Below, in pieces: positions 8,393 through 17,729 of a DNA stretch of 64,000 nucleotides; the first letter of the stretch is position 1, and every line of letters begins with the position of its first letter. The position numbers and the translations under genes were made by a program. Below the pieces are notes generated by a model. It was not told where the DNA came from and did no database searches. It saw nothing but the letters and a program-made list of their open reading frames with translations. This DNA is from Rhodospirillaceae bacterium (lineage in GTDB: Bacteria; Pseudomonadota; Alphaproteobacteria; Thalassobaculales; Thalassobaculaceae): contig JAGYJX010000027.1 in NCBI GenBank assembly GCA_018401495.1, positions 47,827 through 111,826 on the forward strand, given 5' to 3'.

Positions 8393-9420
8393 TTTGCCGA
8401 CAGGATCGCCGACACTCGCTTGGCAAACTCACCGTCTGCCTCGACCGCCAGCGACCGATTGGCCGAGATGTGCGAGATCGCCAGAAGCTGGCCGGACAGG
8501 TGCGGGTAGAACGCGAAGACTTCGGTGACCGATGTTCCGTCGCCGATATCCTTGCAGCCGATCTCGACCCGCTTGACCTGGATCGATGAGGCGCCCTCCA
8601 ACATCCGGACATCCGACGCTGACGTCATCTCGCCCTTGCACTTGGGCTTCTTCTGCTGGATCAAGTTGTCGCGCAGCGCCGCCACGTCCGGGTTGGACCC
8701 GACGCCAGCGGCAAGGCCGATGCCCTGGCCCTTCTTGACGTCCCACACCAGCGCGGCGTTCCACTGCCGCATCTCCGCGGGCAGCGTGTCCGGCAGAGCG
8801 AAGTAGCCGGACTTGCCGCTGGTGATGACCTGTCCAGCGAAGTCGCGCGGCGGCAAGGACAGGAGATCCATCCCCTTGACGCGACGCGCCGGGGCCGCGG
8901 TCTTCACTTCAGGCTTGCCGGCGGCACCGGTGTTCTGCGCCCAGCACTGGTCGAGTTCGCCGATCGCCTTGAAGGTTCCGGTCAACTTGATGTCGATCGT
9001 CTCCGTCGGGGTCGTGAGGTGAAGCACGTTGCCGCGCATCATCGATTCCGCGACCTTGGCGCTTTCCGGAAACTGGGCGGCCATGGCCTCCTTGGACACC
9101 ACCCGGAACGAACCGGAGCGCTTCGCCTCGCTGTCCACCCACAAGGTCACAGGGACAGGGGTGTCGGGCTGCAGGTTCCACGCCTTGTTCATCAGCCAGA
9201 TCTCGAACGCACCTTCCACCGAGCGGCCGAAGCCAAGGCGAAGACCCTTGGGCTGGTCGGCGGTGATGACACACCGCTCGAACGCGCCGTTCTCCCGGGC
9301 GTAGGCGTTGCCTGTCCAGGGGCCACTCTTGAATTCCGCGAGCGCCGGTGTCGTTCCGCCCGCCGTCAGGACGGCGGCCAGAACCCAAGCCCCCGCCATC
9401 CATCGTCTCGCCGACGCCAT
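8389..9420 (-). CDS. Secreted hypothetical protein
   Basis: From the ATG at 9420 the product is 343 residues. The N-terminus MASARRWMAGAWVLAAVLTA ends in a likely cleavage site after PALA, so it is exported, probably to the periplasm. The mature part has cysteines in FERCVITAD, DQCWAQN, KPKCKGEM and EIGCKDIG, spaced as if for two disulfides. Two halves are separated by a Lys/Pro/Ala-rich linker near residues 160-180. The first half, with FEIWLMNKAWNLQPD and VTLWVDSEAKRSGSF, looks like a beta-rich domain of the invasion-associated-locus-B kind, but I cannot confirm that. No function is assigned. Confidence 0.75.
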   Translation of the reverse strand: MASARRWMAGAWVLAAVLTAGGTTPALAEFKSGPWTGNAYARENGAFERCVITADQPKGLRLGFGRSVEGAFEIWLMNKAWNLQPDTPVPVTLWVDSEAKRSGSFRVVSKEAMAAQFPESAKVAESMMRGNVLHLTTPTETIDIKLTGTFKAIGELDQCWAQNTGAAGKPEVKTAAPARRVKGMDLLSLPPRDFAGQVITSGKSGYFALPDTLPAEMRQWNAALVWDVKKGQGIGLAAGVGSNPDVAALRDNLIQQKKPKCKGEMTSASDVRMLEGASSIQVKRVEIGCKDIGDGTSVTEVFAFYPHLSGQLLAISHISANRSLAVEADGEFAKRVSAILSAK

Positions 9421-9478
9421 AGACCGTTCTCTCCGTGCTCTCGTGACCCGCGCAGGCGGGATTGAAACCAGCGAATTG

Positions 9479-10279
9479 TTACGCAAATTTGGCAGTGATC
9501 CCGCCATCGACCACCAATTCAGTCGCGGTCACGTACTTGGCCTCGTCCGAGGCTAGGAACAAGGCCGCGTGCGCGACATCCCAGGCGTCACCCATCCGGC
9601 CCGTCGGGCATTGGGCGTCGCGCAGCCGGACCATCTCGGCGGCGTCGCCCTTGGCGTAGGCATCGGGAAGCCCGGCGAAGATCAGCGGCGTGTTCATCAG
9701 CCCCGGCAGAATGCAGTTCGACCGTATTCCCTGGCGGGCGTACTGCAGAGCGATGGCGCGGCTGAACGGGATCAACGCCCCCTTGGTGGTCGAGTAGGTG
9801 ATGTAATCGACGCCGGTGTAGCGGATTCCGGCGATCGAGGAAATATTGACGATCGATCCGCCGCCACGCTTCAGCATTTCGGGGATCACTGCCTTGCACA
9901 CCAGGAAGGCGCTCTTGAGGTTCACGTCGGCGACCAGGTCCCAGTCCGCCTCGTCGACTTCGACCGGCCCACCGACCCGGACGATCCCGACGTTGTTGTC
10001 GAGAATGTCGATACCCCCGAACGCGTCGACAACGGCGGCGACCGCGGCGTCGACCTGATCCTTGCGCGAAACGTCGCAGGTCATCGCGATCGCTTCGTTT
10101 CCCTCGGCGGCGATCAGCGCCCGGGTCTCCTCGGCGGCAGCCGGATTGACGTCGAGGCAGGCGACGCGCGCGCCTTCCCGCGCGAACAGCACCGACGTCG
10201 CCTTGCCGTTACCCCAGCCGGGACCGATCGACCCCGCTCCCGTGACCACCGCGACCTTGCCAGCCAACCGTCCCGCCAA
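9479..10279 (-). CDS. SDR family NAD(P)-dependent oxidoreductase
   Basis: A classical short-chain dehydrogenase of about 266 residues. The start chosen is TTG 10279, five bases after GGAGG; GTG 10291 is an alternative adding four residues. Motifs: the cofactor loop TGAGSIGPGWGNGKA, unusually long and glycine-rich; CLDVNPAA for the adenine ribose; DNNVG in place of the usual NNAG; the active-site serine in VNISSIAG; and YSTTK with the catalytic Tyr and Lys. The C-terminus ELVVDGGITAKF is standard. The substrate is unknown. It is divergent from the binding-protein gene at 10414. Confidence 0.88.
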   Translation of the reverse strand: MAGRLAGKVAVVTGAGSIGPGWGNGKATSVLFAREGARVACLDVNPAAAEETRALIAAEGNEAIAMTCDVSRKDQVDAAVAAVVDAFGGIDILDNNVGIVRVGGPVEVDEADWDLVADVNLKSAFLVCKAVIPEMLKRGGGSIVNISSIAGIRYTGVDYITYSTTKGALIPFSRAIALQYARQGIRSNCILPGLMNTPLIFAGLPDAYAKGDAAEMVRLRDAQCPTGRMGDAWDVAHAALFLASDEAKYVTATELVVDGGITAKFA

Positions 10280-10413
10280 GCGACCCTCCACCTTCTGAAC
10301 GCGGCGGCATCTTGCGCCGCCGGCCCTCGAAACGCGATGGGTGGATGCGCATTCCACGGCGGTGATACAGTTTCGCACACCACCCTGGCCCTGCACGGCG
10401 GTCCTGCGGAACG

Positions 10414-11211
10414 ATGGTACCCATGGCGATCCCTAACCGCGGCCACCTTTTCGGTTTGCTCTCATTGATCGCGGCGGTGTTCACGCCGCTGGTCGCCGAC
10501 GCCCGAAGCAGGGTCGCTGTCGGCGCCTACCCCTTCCCGCCCTACGTCGATCGTATCGTGGGCGACGACCGGAGCATAAGCGCAACCGGCCTGGTGGCGG
10601 ACGTGGTCACCGAACTCAACCGGGCTCAGGACCGCTTCGATTTCCAGTTCGTCGCCACCACCGCGGCTGGCCGGTACCAGGACTTTCGGGAGGGCCGCTT
10701 CGACGCGGTGCTGTTCGAGATGCCGGAGTGGGGCTGGGTCGACCGGGGTATCGCCATCGAGGCATCCGAACCCCTAGCCTCCGACGCCGAAGTGTACGTT
10801 GCGCGCGCGGCACCGGGTAACGACGAGCGGTACTTCGACCGCCTCGGCACCAGGCGGATCGCCGCCATCCTCGGCTACAATTATGGCTTTGCCGGCTTTG
10901 ACAACGATCCTGCGGAGCTTCGGGGTCGCTTTGACATCGAGTTGGTCGACGATCACGCGGCCACCATCGACCTGGTGCTGAGCGGCGGTGTCGATGTCGG
11001 AGTGGTGACACGATCCTACCTTCGCCGGCACCTGTCGGAACACCCGGGCGAGCGGGATCGGTTGCTGATCTCGCAGCGCCTCGACCAGATTTACGCGCTG
11101 CGCGTCGTCGCCAGGCCCGGCGCCGTGCCGTCGGCGGACGAGATCGCCGCCATGCTGGACCGCGAGGCCATCCTGGGCCCGCTTCTCGCCCGCCACGGCG
11201 TGACCCGATGA
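10414..11211 (+). CDS. Periplasmic substrate-binding protein (family 3-like)
   Basis: A 265-residue secreted protein with a signal peptide over roughly residues 4-30 (GLLSLIAAVFTPLVADA). The mature part opens with VAVGAYPFPPYVDR, then GLVADVVTELN and GRFDAVLFEMPEWGW, as in family 3 solute-binding proteins for amino acids and related compounds. No ABC permease or ATPase lies next to it, so it may be an orphan receptor or work with a distant system. An in-frame ATG at 10423 is an equally good start. It is followed by ChrA after a 111-base gap. Confidence 0.78.
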   Translation: MVPMAIPNRGHLFGLLSLIAAVFTPLVADARSRVAVGAYPFPPYVDRIVGDDRSISATGLVADVVTELNRAQDRFDFQFVATTAAGRYQDFREGRFDAVLFEMPEWGWVDRGIAIEASEPLASDAEVYVARAAPGNDERYFDRLGTRRIAAILGYNYGFAGFDNDPAELRGRFDIELVDDHAATIDLVLSGGVDVGVVTRSYLRRHLSEHPGERDRLLISQRLDQIYALRVVARPGAVPSADEIAAMLDREAILGPLLARHGVTR

Positions 11212-11322
11212 ATTGGTGAGCCAATTGTCGAACCAGGATCCAAACGTCGGCGCGGCGTGGTAATGCGGTCCTCGCCGGGCGGCAAGAATCGCCGTCCGAT
11301 CACGTCTTTACCGGAGGCTGGA

Positions 11323-12558
11323 ATGCCGGAGCAGGGCGCGATTGCTGTCGACAAGGCGGGCCGCGGCAGCGTCGGGGAGGTATTCCTGGCTTTCCTCCGG
11401 CTCGGACTGTCGGCATTCGGCGGGCCGGTAGCCCACATCGGGTACTTCCGCACCGAATTCGTCGAGCGGAGGCGCTGGCTCGATGACGCCACTTACGCGG
11501 ACATGGTGGCGCTCTGCCAGTTCCTGCCGGGGCCGGCGTCCTCGCAGGTCGGTCTGGCGCTCGGAGCCCGGCGCGCCGGACCGCTTGGAGCGATCGCCGC
11601 CTGGACCGGATTCACGCTGCCGTCTGCGATCCTGATGATCCTGGCGGCGTGGGGAGTGGTCAGCTTCGGGACCGACGACCCAACCGCGTCGCTGGCCATC
11701 CACGGGCTGAAACTGGTGGCGGTCGCGGTGGTCGCTCAGGCAGTCATGCAGATGGCCAGCCGGCTGGCGGCCGACGCCCCGCACGCCACCATCCTGGTCG
11801 CCGCGGCCACCCTGGCGTTGACCCTGCCGGGGCTGCAAGGGCAGCTCGGTGCGATCGCCCTCGGCGCGGCCGCGGGCCTGCTGGTCGGCCGGCTCGGCAA
11901 CCGTCCGCCATCCGGCACCGGTTCGACGCCGCTGGCGATCAACGTCCCGATGCCGCTGGCCCTGGCGTTTCTGGCAATCCTGGCAGCCCTGCTGATCGCC
12001 CCGTTCGTGGTCACCGTGCCGGAGGGGCTGCGGGTCGCCGACGCCGCTTTCCGGGCGGGAGCGCTGGTGTTCGGCGGCGGCCACGTGGTGCTGCCGCTGC
12101 TCGAGGCCGACACCGTGCAGACCGGTCTGGTGGCGCGCGATACCTTCCTGGCCGGCTACGGTCTGGCCCAGGCGGTGCCAGGCCCGCTGTTCACCTTCGC
12201 GGCGTTTCTCGGAACCGCCGCTCCGATGCCCGGCGGCGTTGCCGGCGGGTTGCTGGCGCTGGTGGCGGTGTTCCTGCCGTCGGCGCTGATCCTGTTCGGC
12301 GCCCTGCCGTTCTGGGACCGGCTGCGGACCTGGGGGCCGGCGCGATCGGCGCTCGACGGCATCAACGCGGCGGTGGTGGGGCTGCTGGTGGCGGTGCTGT
12401 ACGATCCGGTGGCCACAGCCGCGATCTTCGGTCCCCGCGACGTGGCCGCGGCCCTGGTCGCCTACCTGCTGCTGGAGGTCTGGAAGGTGGCGCCGTGGAT
12501 CGTGGTGGTCGGATTCGGCGCGGCCGGGGCGGCGCTCGGGTGGAGCGGCTGGGTCTGA
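11323..12558 (+). CDS. chrA: Chromate efflux transporter, ChrA family
   Basis: The start at ATG 11323 has GGAGG at 11313-11317. The 411-residue product is a long-chain CHR protein with two homologous halves. The first holds FLRLGLSAFGGPVAHIGY and the signature CQFLPGPASSQVGLALG; the second repeats it as FRAGALVFGGGHVVLPLLE and GYGLAQAVPGPLFTFAAFLG. It is predicted to have 10-12 membrane helices and to move chromate, or possibly sulfate, outward using the proton gradient. No chrB regulator is nearby. Family is secure; chromate resistance in this organism is inference. Confidence 0.93.
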   Translation: MPEQGAIAVDKAGRGSVGEVFLAFLRLGLSAFGGPVAHIGYFRTEFVERRRWLDDATYADMVALCQFLPGPASSQVGLALGARRAGPLGAIAAWTGFTLPSAILMILAAWGVVSFGTDDPTASLAIHGLKLVAVAVVAQAVMQMASRLAADAPHATILVAAATLALTLPGLQGQLGAIALGAAAGLLVGRLGNRPPSGTGSTPLAINVPMPLALAFLAILAALLIAPFVVTVPEGLRVADAAFRAGALVFGGGHVVLPLLEADTVQTGLVARDTFLAGYGLAQAVPGPLFTFAAFLGTAAPMPGGVAGGLLALVAVFLPSALILFGALPFWDRLRTWGPARSALDGINAAVVGLLVAVLYDPVATAAIFGPRDVAAALVAYLLLEVWKVAPWIVVVGFGAAGAALGWSGWV

Positions 12559-12559
12559 C

Positions 12560-12727
12560 TCAGCGGCCGAAGCGGACGATGACCTGACGCTTCTCGGACG
12601 ACGCCGGCGGCTTCGGTGGTGGAAACCGGTCGGCGCGCGCACGCTCGATGTCGCGGCTGTCGAGCTTGAACAGGTCGCAGGCCAAAAATCCGGCAAACGC
12701 GGCCATCACCCGCTCGATCAGCAGCAC
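12560..12727 (-). CDS. Small hypothetical protein, 55 residues
   Basis: A GTG at 12727 follows GAGGAGGG with a short spacer and opens a 55-residue frame: a hydrophobic first half (LLIERVMAAFAGFLACDLF) and a proline- and base-rich second half ending in QVIVRFGR. I recognise no family. The stop nearly abuts the end of chrA on the other strand (convergent). The ribosome binding site is the main support. It could be a small membrane-associated peptide. Confidence 0.45.
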   Translation of the reverse strand: MLLIERVMAAFAGFLACDLFKLDSRDIERARADRFPPPKPPASSEKRQVIVRFGR

Positions 12728-12815
12728 CCCACCCTCCTCGGTCAACGGGCCGCAGCGCCGAAACGCTCCGCAGCGGAACTGATCGTCCACCAGACGAACC
12801 GGACCTGCAATGGGG

Positions 12816-13754
12816 TCAGGCGTCCGTGTCCGCCAGAAACCTGTCGAACGCCTCCCAAAAGGCGGCACGGATTGGCTCGCGTTCGCGCAGGATCTCGTGC
12901 TTGGCGTCCATGAAGCGCGCCAGAAGGGCGTTCGGCAGGCGGGCCGCCGCCGCCTCGATCGCCCGGTTCGAAACGATGACCTCCCGTCCGGCCAGCGCGA
13001 TCAGGGTCGGCGTCGGCAGGCCTTCCAGAACCCCTGGCGCCGTGACTGCGTCGATCGAGCGGATCGCCGCACGAACCCAAGCGAAGGTCGGATCGGCGAC
13101 CACCAGGTCCGGGTTGCCGGCCAGCAGCGCGTGCATGAGATCGAAACGCTCCCGATCGTCAGTCAGCGGGTTGCCGTCGAACCGAAGGCGGCGGGGACCA
13201 TATCCCGCGCCACCGAAGATGTAGCCGTCGACCAAAGGCGTCCGGCACAACCACTCGACCAGACGCCTCGCCAGCCACTCGGGAAGGCCGGGGCGGCCGA
13301 TACCCAGCATCGGCGCGATCAGCACGGCCCGCCGCACCCGCTGGCGATGGTCCAGGCAGTACCGCAGCGCGACGTGCCCGCCCATCGAGTGGCCGACCAC
13401 CGTCAGCGGCCCGTCCCGGAATCCGTCGAGCACCTCCAGGGTCGCCTGAAGATCCTCCAGGTGGGTCTCCATACGATCGATGTGACCCTTGTGGCGGTCC
13501 GGGAGCAGCCGATCCGACAGCCCCTGCCCCCGCCAGTCCAGGGTGGCGACCCGAAACCCTCGTGCCGTCAACTCGACGATCGACTCCAGATGCTTCTCGA
13601 TGAACTCGGTGTAGCCCGACAGGAACACGCAGACACCCCGCGGACCCTCGGCTCCGAAGCTCGCGGCCCGCAGCCGCACGCCGCCAGGTCGCTCAACGAC
13701 CACGACATTGCCGCCGGCCGCCGCGATCCAATCCTGCCCCATGGTCACCGTCAT
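12816..13754 (-). CDS. Alpha/beta hydrolase (lysophospholipase-like)
   Basis: A 312-residue serine hydrolase. The nucleophile Ser123 is in GHSMGGH, the oxyanion strand is VFLSGYTEF, and a catalytic His is in DAKHEIL near the C-terminus. DWRGQGLSDR and the overall length resemble PldB/monoacylglycerol-lipase-type enzymes. The ATG at 13754 overlaps the stop of the upstream polyamine-transporter ATPase gene (ATGA at 13754-13751), so it is translationally coupled to that operon. Its role there is not obvious; it may act on an imported or acylated amine, which is speculation. Confidence 0.88.
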   Translation of the reverse strand: MTVTMGQDWIAAAGGNVVVVERPGGVRLRAASFGAEGPRGVCVFLSGYTEFIEKHLESIVELTARGFRVATLDWRGQGLSDRLLPDRHKGHIDRMETHLEDLQATLEVLDGFRDGPLTVVGHSMGGHVALRYCLDHRQRVRRAVLIAPMLGIGRPGLPEWLARRLVEWLCRTPLVDGYIFGGAGYGPRRLRFDGNPLTDDRERFDLMHALLAGNPDLVVADPTFAWVRAAIRSIDAVTAPGVLEGLPTPTLIALAGREVIVSNRAIEAAAARLPNALLARFMDAKHEILREREPIRAAFWEAFDRFLADTDA

Positions 13755-14866
13755 TGCGCCAGAACGGTACCGCAGGTCGGCGTCCAGGAGAGGTGGACTT
13801 GATCGCCCCACGTGAAGGGGCGGCCGGTGACACGATCAACGTTGGCGATCGTGACCTTTACCAGCGGGTGATCGGCGCCGACCCGGACGTGGAACACCGA
13901 CGCATCGCCGAGGTAAGTGATCTCCTCGACCGTCCCGGCAACCGTGTTTCGCGCGGCATCGGCGGGCGGCTGCTTGGCGATATCGACCTTCTCCGGTCGC
14001 AGCGCCAGCCATCCGGTGGTCCCCACCGGCAAGCCCGCATCCTGCTCGATCTCGATCGGAACCGGAACGGCGCGGGCGGACAACGTGACCCGCCCCGGAT
14101 CGCTGGCCTCGACCCGTCCCTCGATCAGGTTCACCGAACCGATGAAGTCGGCCACGAAGGTCGTCCGCGGAAACTCGTACAGTTCGGCCGGCGGCGCGGT
14201 CTGCTGGACTCGGCCGGCGTTCATCACCGCGATCCGGTCAGCCATCGACAGCGCCTCGTCCTGGTCGTGGGTGACGATCACGAATGTTATGCCCACGGAC
14301 TCCTGCAGGTTGACCAGTTCGAACCGCATCTGCTCGCGAAGCTTGGCGTCGAGCGCCGACAGCGGTTCGTCGAGCAGCAACACCTTCGGGCGCTTGACCA
14401 GGGCACGCGCCAGGGCGACCCGCTGGCGCTGACCGCCCGACAACTGGTCGGGGCGGCGCGCGCCGTATCCCCCGAGTTTCACCAGTTCCAGGGCCTCCTC
14501 GGAACGTTGCCGGACCTCCGCCTTGGGGACTCCGTCGACCTTCAGGCCGTACGCGACGTTCTCGAGCACCGTCATGTGCGGGAACACCGCGTAGGACTGG
14601 AACACCATGTTCACCGGCCGCCGGTTCGCCGGCACCATGGAGACGTCCTGCCCGTCGATCCGGATGGTGCCTTCGGTCGGCAGTTCGAGTCCCGCCAGCA
14701 TCCGCAACAGCGTGGTCTTGCCGCAGCCGGACGGCCCCAGCAACGCGAAGAACTCGCCGCGCCGGATCGTCAGGTCGACGGAATCGACCGCCGCGATCGG
14801 TCCGTAGCGCTTGCTCAATCCGGCAATCTCGATGATCGGCCGGTCGGGCTCGCGATTCTCGGTCAT
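13751..14866 (-). CDS. potG: Putrescine/spermidine ABC transporter ATP-binding protein
   Basis: This 371-residue ATPase powers the importer formed with the two permeases encoded upstream. Walker A is GPSGCGKTT at 44-52, the signature is LSGGQRQR, Walker B is VLLLDEPLSALD, and the switch is IVTHDQDEAL. The C-terminal TOBE-like domain (about residues 245-371) has WLALRPEKVDI and GDASVFHVRVG. The start ATG 14866 overlaps the permease stop as ATGA, and its own stop overlaps the hydrolase start the same way. PotA and PotG cannot be separated by sequence alone; the binding protein type favours the PotFGHI class. Confidence 0.9.
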   Translation of the reverse strand: MTENREPDRPIIEIAGLSKRYGPIAAVDSVDLTIRRGEFFALLGPSGCGKTTLLRMLAGLELPTEGTIRIDGQDVSMVPANRRPVNMVFQSYAVFPHMTVLENVAYGLKVDGVPKAEVRQRSEEALELVKLGGYGARRPDQLSGGQRQRVALARALVKRPKVLLLDEPLSALDAKLREQMRFELVNLQESVGITFVIVTHDQDEALSMADRIAVMNAGRVQQTAPPAELYEFPRTTFVADFIGSVNLIEGRVEASDPGRVTLSARAVPVPIEIEQDAGLPVGTTGWLALRPEKVDIAKQPPADAARNTVAGTVEEITYLGDASVFHVRVGADHPLVKVTIANVDRVTGRPFTWGDQVHLSWTPTCGTVLAQ

Positions 14867-15705
14867 CCCGCCGCCCCCTCCGCCTTCAACCCGGCCCGAT
14901 GCTGCATCCAGAGCGCCGCCGCCGTCATCACGACCGTCACCACGATCAGGATGGTCGAGGCGGCGTTCACTTCGGGTGTCACCGAGAACCGGACCATGGA
15001 ATAGACCTTCACCGGGAACGTGACCGTGTTCGGTCCGGAGGTGAAGAAGGTGATCACGAAATCGTCCAGCGACAGCGTGAACGCGAGCATGCCGCCGGCC
15101 AGCAGACCGGGCCGCATGAACGGAATCATGACGTCGCGGAACACCTGCCACTCGGTAGCGCCGAGATCCTGGGCCGCTTCCGCCAGTTCGCGGTTGAAGC
15201 CCTCGAGCCGGGCTCGGACCACCACCGCCACGAACGGAAAGCAGAACGACACGTGGGCGATGGTAATGGCCGACAGGTTGAAGGGCCACGGCAGGTCGGC
15301 CGGCCACCCCACCCGCGAGAAGAACACCAGCATCGCCACCCCCATGCAGATCTCCGGGATGACGATCGGCAGCGCGATCGCGCCCTCGTAGCCGGCCCTC
15401 GCCGGAAACCGGAAGCGCCAGAGCAGCACGGCGGCCAGGGCCCCCAGCACGACCGATATCGCGGTCGCGAACAGCGCGATGGTCAGCGAATTCGCGAACG
15501 CCTCGATCAGGTCGGCGTTCCGAAACGCCCTGCCGTAGTAATCGAGGGTGAACCCCTGCCAGACGATGTTGCGGCGGCTGTCGTTGAAGCTGAAGGCGAT
15601 CAGCGTGGCGATCGGCGCGTACAGGAACACGAACACGACCAGCAGCATCAGCCGGACCCAGAGCCGGCGCGAGTAGTCGAGCGGGCCGACGGGCGCCGCC
15701 ATCAC
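14863..15705 (-). CDS. potI: Polyamine ABC transporter permease (PotI/PotC type)
   Basis: A 280-residue inner-membrane permease with about six helices; the first is LMLLVVFVFLYAPIATLIAF. The permease loop that docks on the ATPase is EAAQDLGATEWQVFRDVMIPFMRPG. It pairs with the second permease encoded just upstream to form the channel. The start is GTG 15705 overlapping the upstream stop, or ATG 15702 directly after it; both give nearly the same product. The stop overlaps the ATPase gene by 4 bases. Confidence 0.9.
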   Translation of the reverse strand: MMAAPVGPLDYSRRLWVRLMLLVVFVFLYAPIATLIAFSFNDSRRNIVWQGFTLDYYGRAFRNADLIEAFANSLTIALFATAISVVLGALAAVLLWRFRFPARAGYEGAIALPIVIPEICMGVAMLVFFSRVGWPADLPWPFNLSAITIAHVSFCFPFVAVVVRARLEGFNRELAEAAQDLGATEWQVFRDVMIPFMRPGLLAGGMLAFTLSLDDFVITFFTSGPNTVTFPVKVYSMVRFSVTPEVNAASTILIVVTVVMTAAALWMQHRAGLKAEGAAG

Positions 15706-16622
15706 GCCGCTCCGCGGCGAGCGGCGCGGCGGCCGTAGAGAGCGCGGAGCGCCAGCGCCGCGAAGGTCAGGTACATCAGCAGGAACGACAGCGCCGCGCC
15801 GAACGGCCAGTCGTTGGCGCTCTTGAACTGGCGCTCGATCACGTTCGCGATCATCTGGCTGTCGGTCCCGCCGAGCAGATCCGGGGTGAGGAAGGAGCCG
15901 AGCGCCGGAATGAACACCAGGATCGAACCGGACACGATGCCCGGCAGCGCGAGCGGGACGACGATGGTCCGCATCGCCCGCACCTGCGACGCGCCCAGAT
16001 CCAGCGCCGCCTCGATCAGCGATCGATCAAGCTTCTCGAGCGACGCGTACAGCGGGAGGACCATGAACGGCAGGTGGACGTACACCAGACCGATCACCAC
16101 CGCGGTGTTGTTGTACAGCAGCTCGAGCGGCTCGAAGCGCTCTCCCAGCAGTTGGTAGGAGCCGAGGCCCAACAGGGCGAGCACCGTGTTGCCCTGATCC
16201 CACAACCACTCGAGGGTGAAGTTCACGAACCCCCGGGTGCGCAGCACCGCGATCAGCGCGTAGGTCCGGATCAGCAGGTTGGTCCAGAACGGCAGGATCA
16301 CCAGCAGCAGCAGCAAAGCCCGCCAGCGCGGCGGCGCGAACACGATCGCAAGCGCCACCGGAAACCCGAAGACCAGTGACACGACGGTGGTGATCGCCGC
16401 GAACAGGAACGACTTCGCAAAGATCTGGAGATACAGCGGATCGAGCGCCCGGGCGTAGTTGTCGAGCGTCCCGGTCACCTCCATGTCCAGCAGGCCGCGC
16501 AGCTCGGCGAAGCTGAGGATCCAGATCAATCCGAGCGGAAGCAGGAAGAACAGCAGGAGCCAGGCGGTCGGCGGCAGACCGACCATCCAGAACACCAACG
16601 GGTTGCGCCGCCAGCTCTCCAA
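15702..16622 (-). CDS. potH: Polyamine ABC transporter permease (PotH/PotB type)
   Basis: A 306-residue inner-membrane permease. The start codon is TTG 16622, supported by a purine-rich GGGAGGCGGGAGGG just upstream. Helices begin with FWMVGLPPTAWLLLFFLLPLG; the ATPase-docking loop is EAALDLGASQVRAMRTIVVPLALPG. The segment WTNLLIRTYA is typical of the PotB/PotH half of the importer. It follows the binding-protein gene by 30 bases and overlaps the next permease by 4. Confidence 0.9.
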   Translation of the reverse strand: MESWRRNPLVFWMVGLPPTAWLLLFFLLPLGLIWILSFAELRGLLDMEVTGTLDNYARALDPLYLQIFAKSFLFAAITTVVSLVFGFPVALAIVFAPPRWRALLLLLVILPFWTNLLIRTYALIAVLRTRGFVNFTLEWLWDQGNTVLALLGLGSYQLLGERFEPLELLYNNTAVVIGLVYVHLPFMVLPLYASLEKLDRSLIEAALDLGASQVRAMRTIVVPLALPGIVSGSILVFIPALGSFLTPDLLGGTDSQMIANVIERQFKSANDWPFGAALSFLLMYLTFAALALRALYGRRAARRGAA

Positions 16623-16652
16623 CCCTCCCGCCTCCCGATCGCGCCGCCGCGG

Positions 16653-17729
16653 TCAGGCGGCGCCGATCCGGGTCCAGAGACGATCGATGAGCTGCGCGTA
16701 CTCGGTTCCCTGGTAGACCGCCGGCTCGCACCGCGCGATCACCTCGTCGCTCGGGAAGATCGCCGGGTTGCCGGTGTATTCCGGCTTCATGATCGCCTTC
16801 GCCGCCGCGTTCGGCGTGGCGTACTGGATGAAGTCGGCGATCGCCGCGCCGGCCTTGGCGTCGAGGATGAAGTTGATGAAGGCGTGGGCGTTCTCGGGAT
16901 GCGGCGCGCCGTTCGGAATCGCCAGGGTGTCCTCCCACAACAACCCGCCCTCGTCGGGCACGACATAGGAGATGTCCTTGTCCTCGGCCATCACCTGCAG
17001 GATGTCGCCGTTCCACTCCATCGCCAGATCGACCTCGCCCGACAGCAGCAGATCCTGGCCGTTGTCGTCAGCGAAGGTCTTGATGTGCCGCTTCTGCTTG
17101 ATCAGCATCTCGGCGACCTTCTCGAGCTTCGCCGGATCCGCTTCGTTCAGCGGCCAGCCGAGATACTTGCAGCCGATCTGAAGGACGGTCTGGGACGCCC
17201 CGAGCAACGCGATGCGGCCGGAGTACTTGTCGGAATCGTACAGCGCCTTCCAGCTGTTCGGCACCCCGTCGACACGGCTCTTGCGGTAGCCGATGCCGAC
17301 CGTTCCCCACATGTACGGCAGCGAGTACTTGCGGCCGGGGTCGAATTTCGGGTCCATGAACGGCTTGGAAATGTTCGCGATGTTCGGAATCTTGGAATGA
17401 TCCAGCGGCATCAGCATCTTCGCCGTGATCATGCGCTCGGTGTAGTCGTTGGTCGGCACGATGACGTCGTAGCCGGGGTTGCCCTCGCGAAGCTTGGCGA
17501 ACAGTTCGTCGTTGTCGGCGAACAGGTCCATCGTGACGTCGATCCCGGTCACCCCCTTGAAGTCGGCGAGCGTGTTCTCGCCGATGTAGGTGTCCCAGTT
17601 GTAGAAATTCAGCTTCTTCTCCTCGGCGCCCCAGCCGAGCTTCGGCAGCAAGGTGACTCCGGCGGCGACGGCACCGCTACCGGCCAGGAACGAGCGGCGC
17701 GTCGCGCGCCGGGTGGACTTGTCTACCAT
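16653..17729 (-). CDS. potF: Polyamine ABC transporter periplasmic binding protein
   Basis: A 358-residue periplasmic receptor that opens the importer operon. The N-terminus carries a twin-arginine-like signal (RRSFLAGSG, Arg11-Arg12) and a hydrophobic run ending near GWGAEE. The mature protein has LNFYNWDTYIGENTLADF, the PotD/PotF opening that brings an aromatic and an acidic residue to the amine pocket, then YDVIVPTNDYTERM, PYMWGTVGIGYRKS and AMEWNGDI. These fit a spermidine/putrescine binder. Which polyamine is preferred is not clear. A 129-base gap upstream separates it from the next gene. Confidence 0.92.
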   Translation of the reverse strand: MVDKSTRRATRRSFLAGSGAVAAGVTLLPKLGWGAEEKKLNFYNWDTYIGENTLADFKGVTGIDVTMDLFADNDELFAKLREGNPGYDVIVPTNDYTERMITAKMLMPLDHSKIPNIANISKPFMDPKFDPGRKYSLPYMWGTVGIGYRKSRVDGVPNSWKALYDSDKYSGRIALLGASQTVLQIGCKYLGWPLNEADPAKLEKVAEMLIKQKRHIKTFADDNGQDLLLSGEVDLAMEWNGDILQVMAEDKDISYVVPDEGGLLWEDTLAIPNGAPHPENAHAFINFILDAKAGAAIADFIQYATPNAAAKAIMKPEYTGNPAIFPSDEVIARCEPAVYQGTEYAQLIDRLWTRIGAA

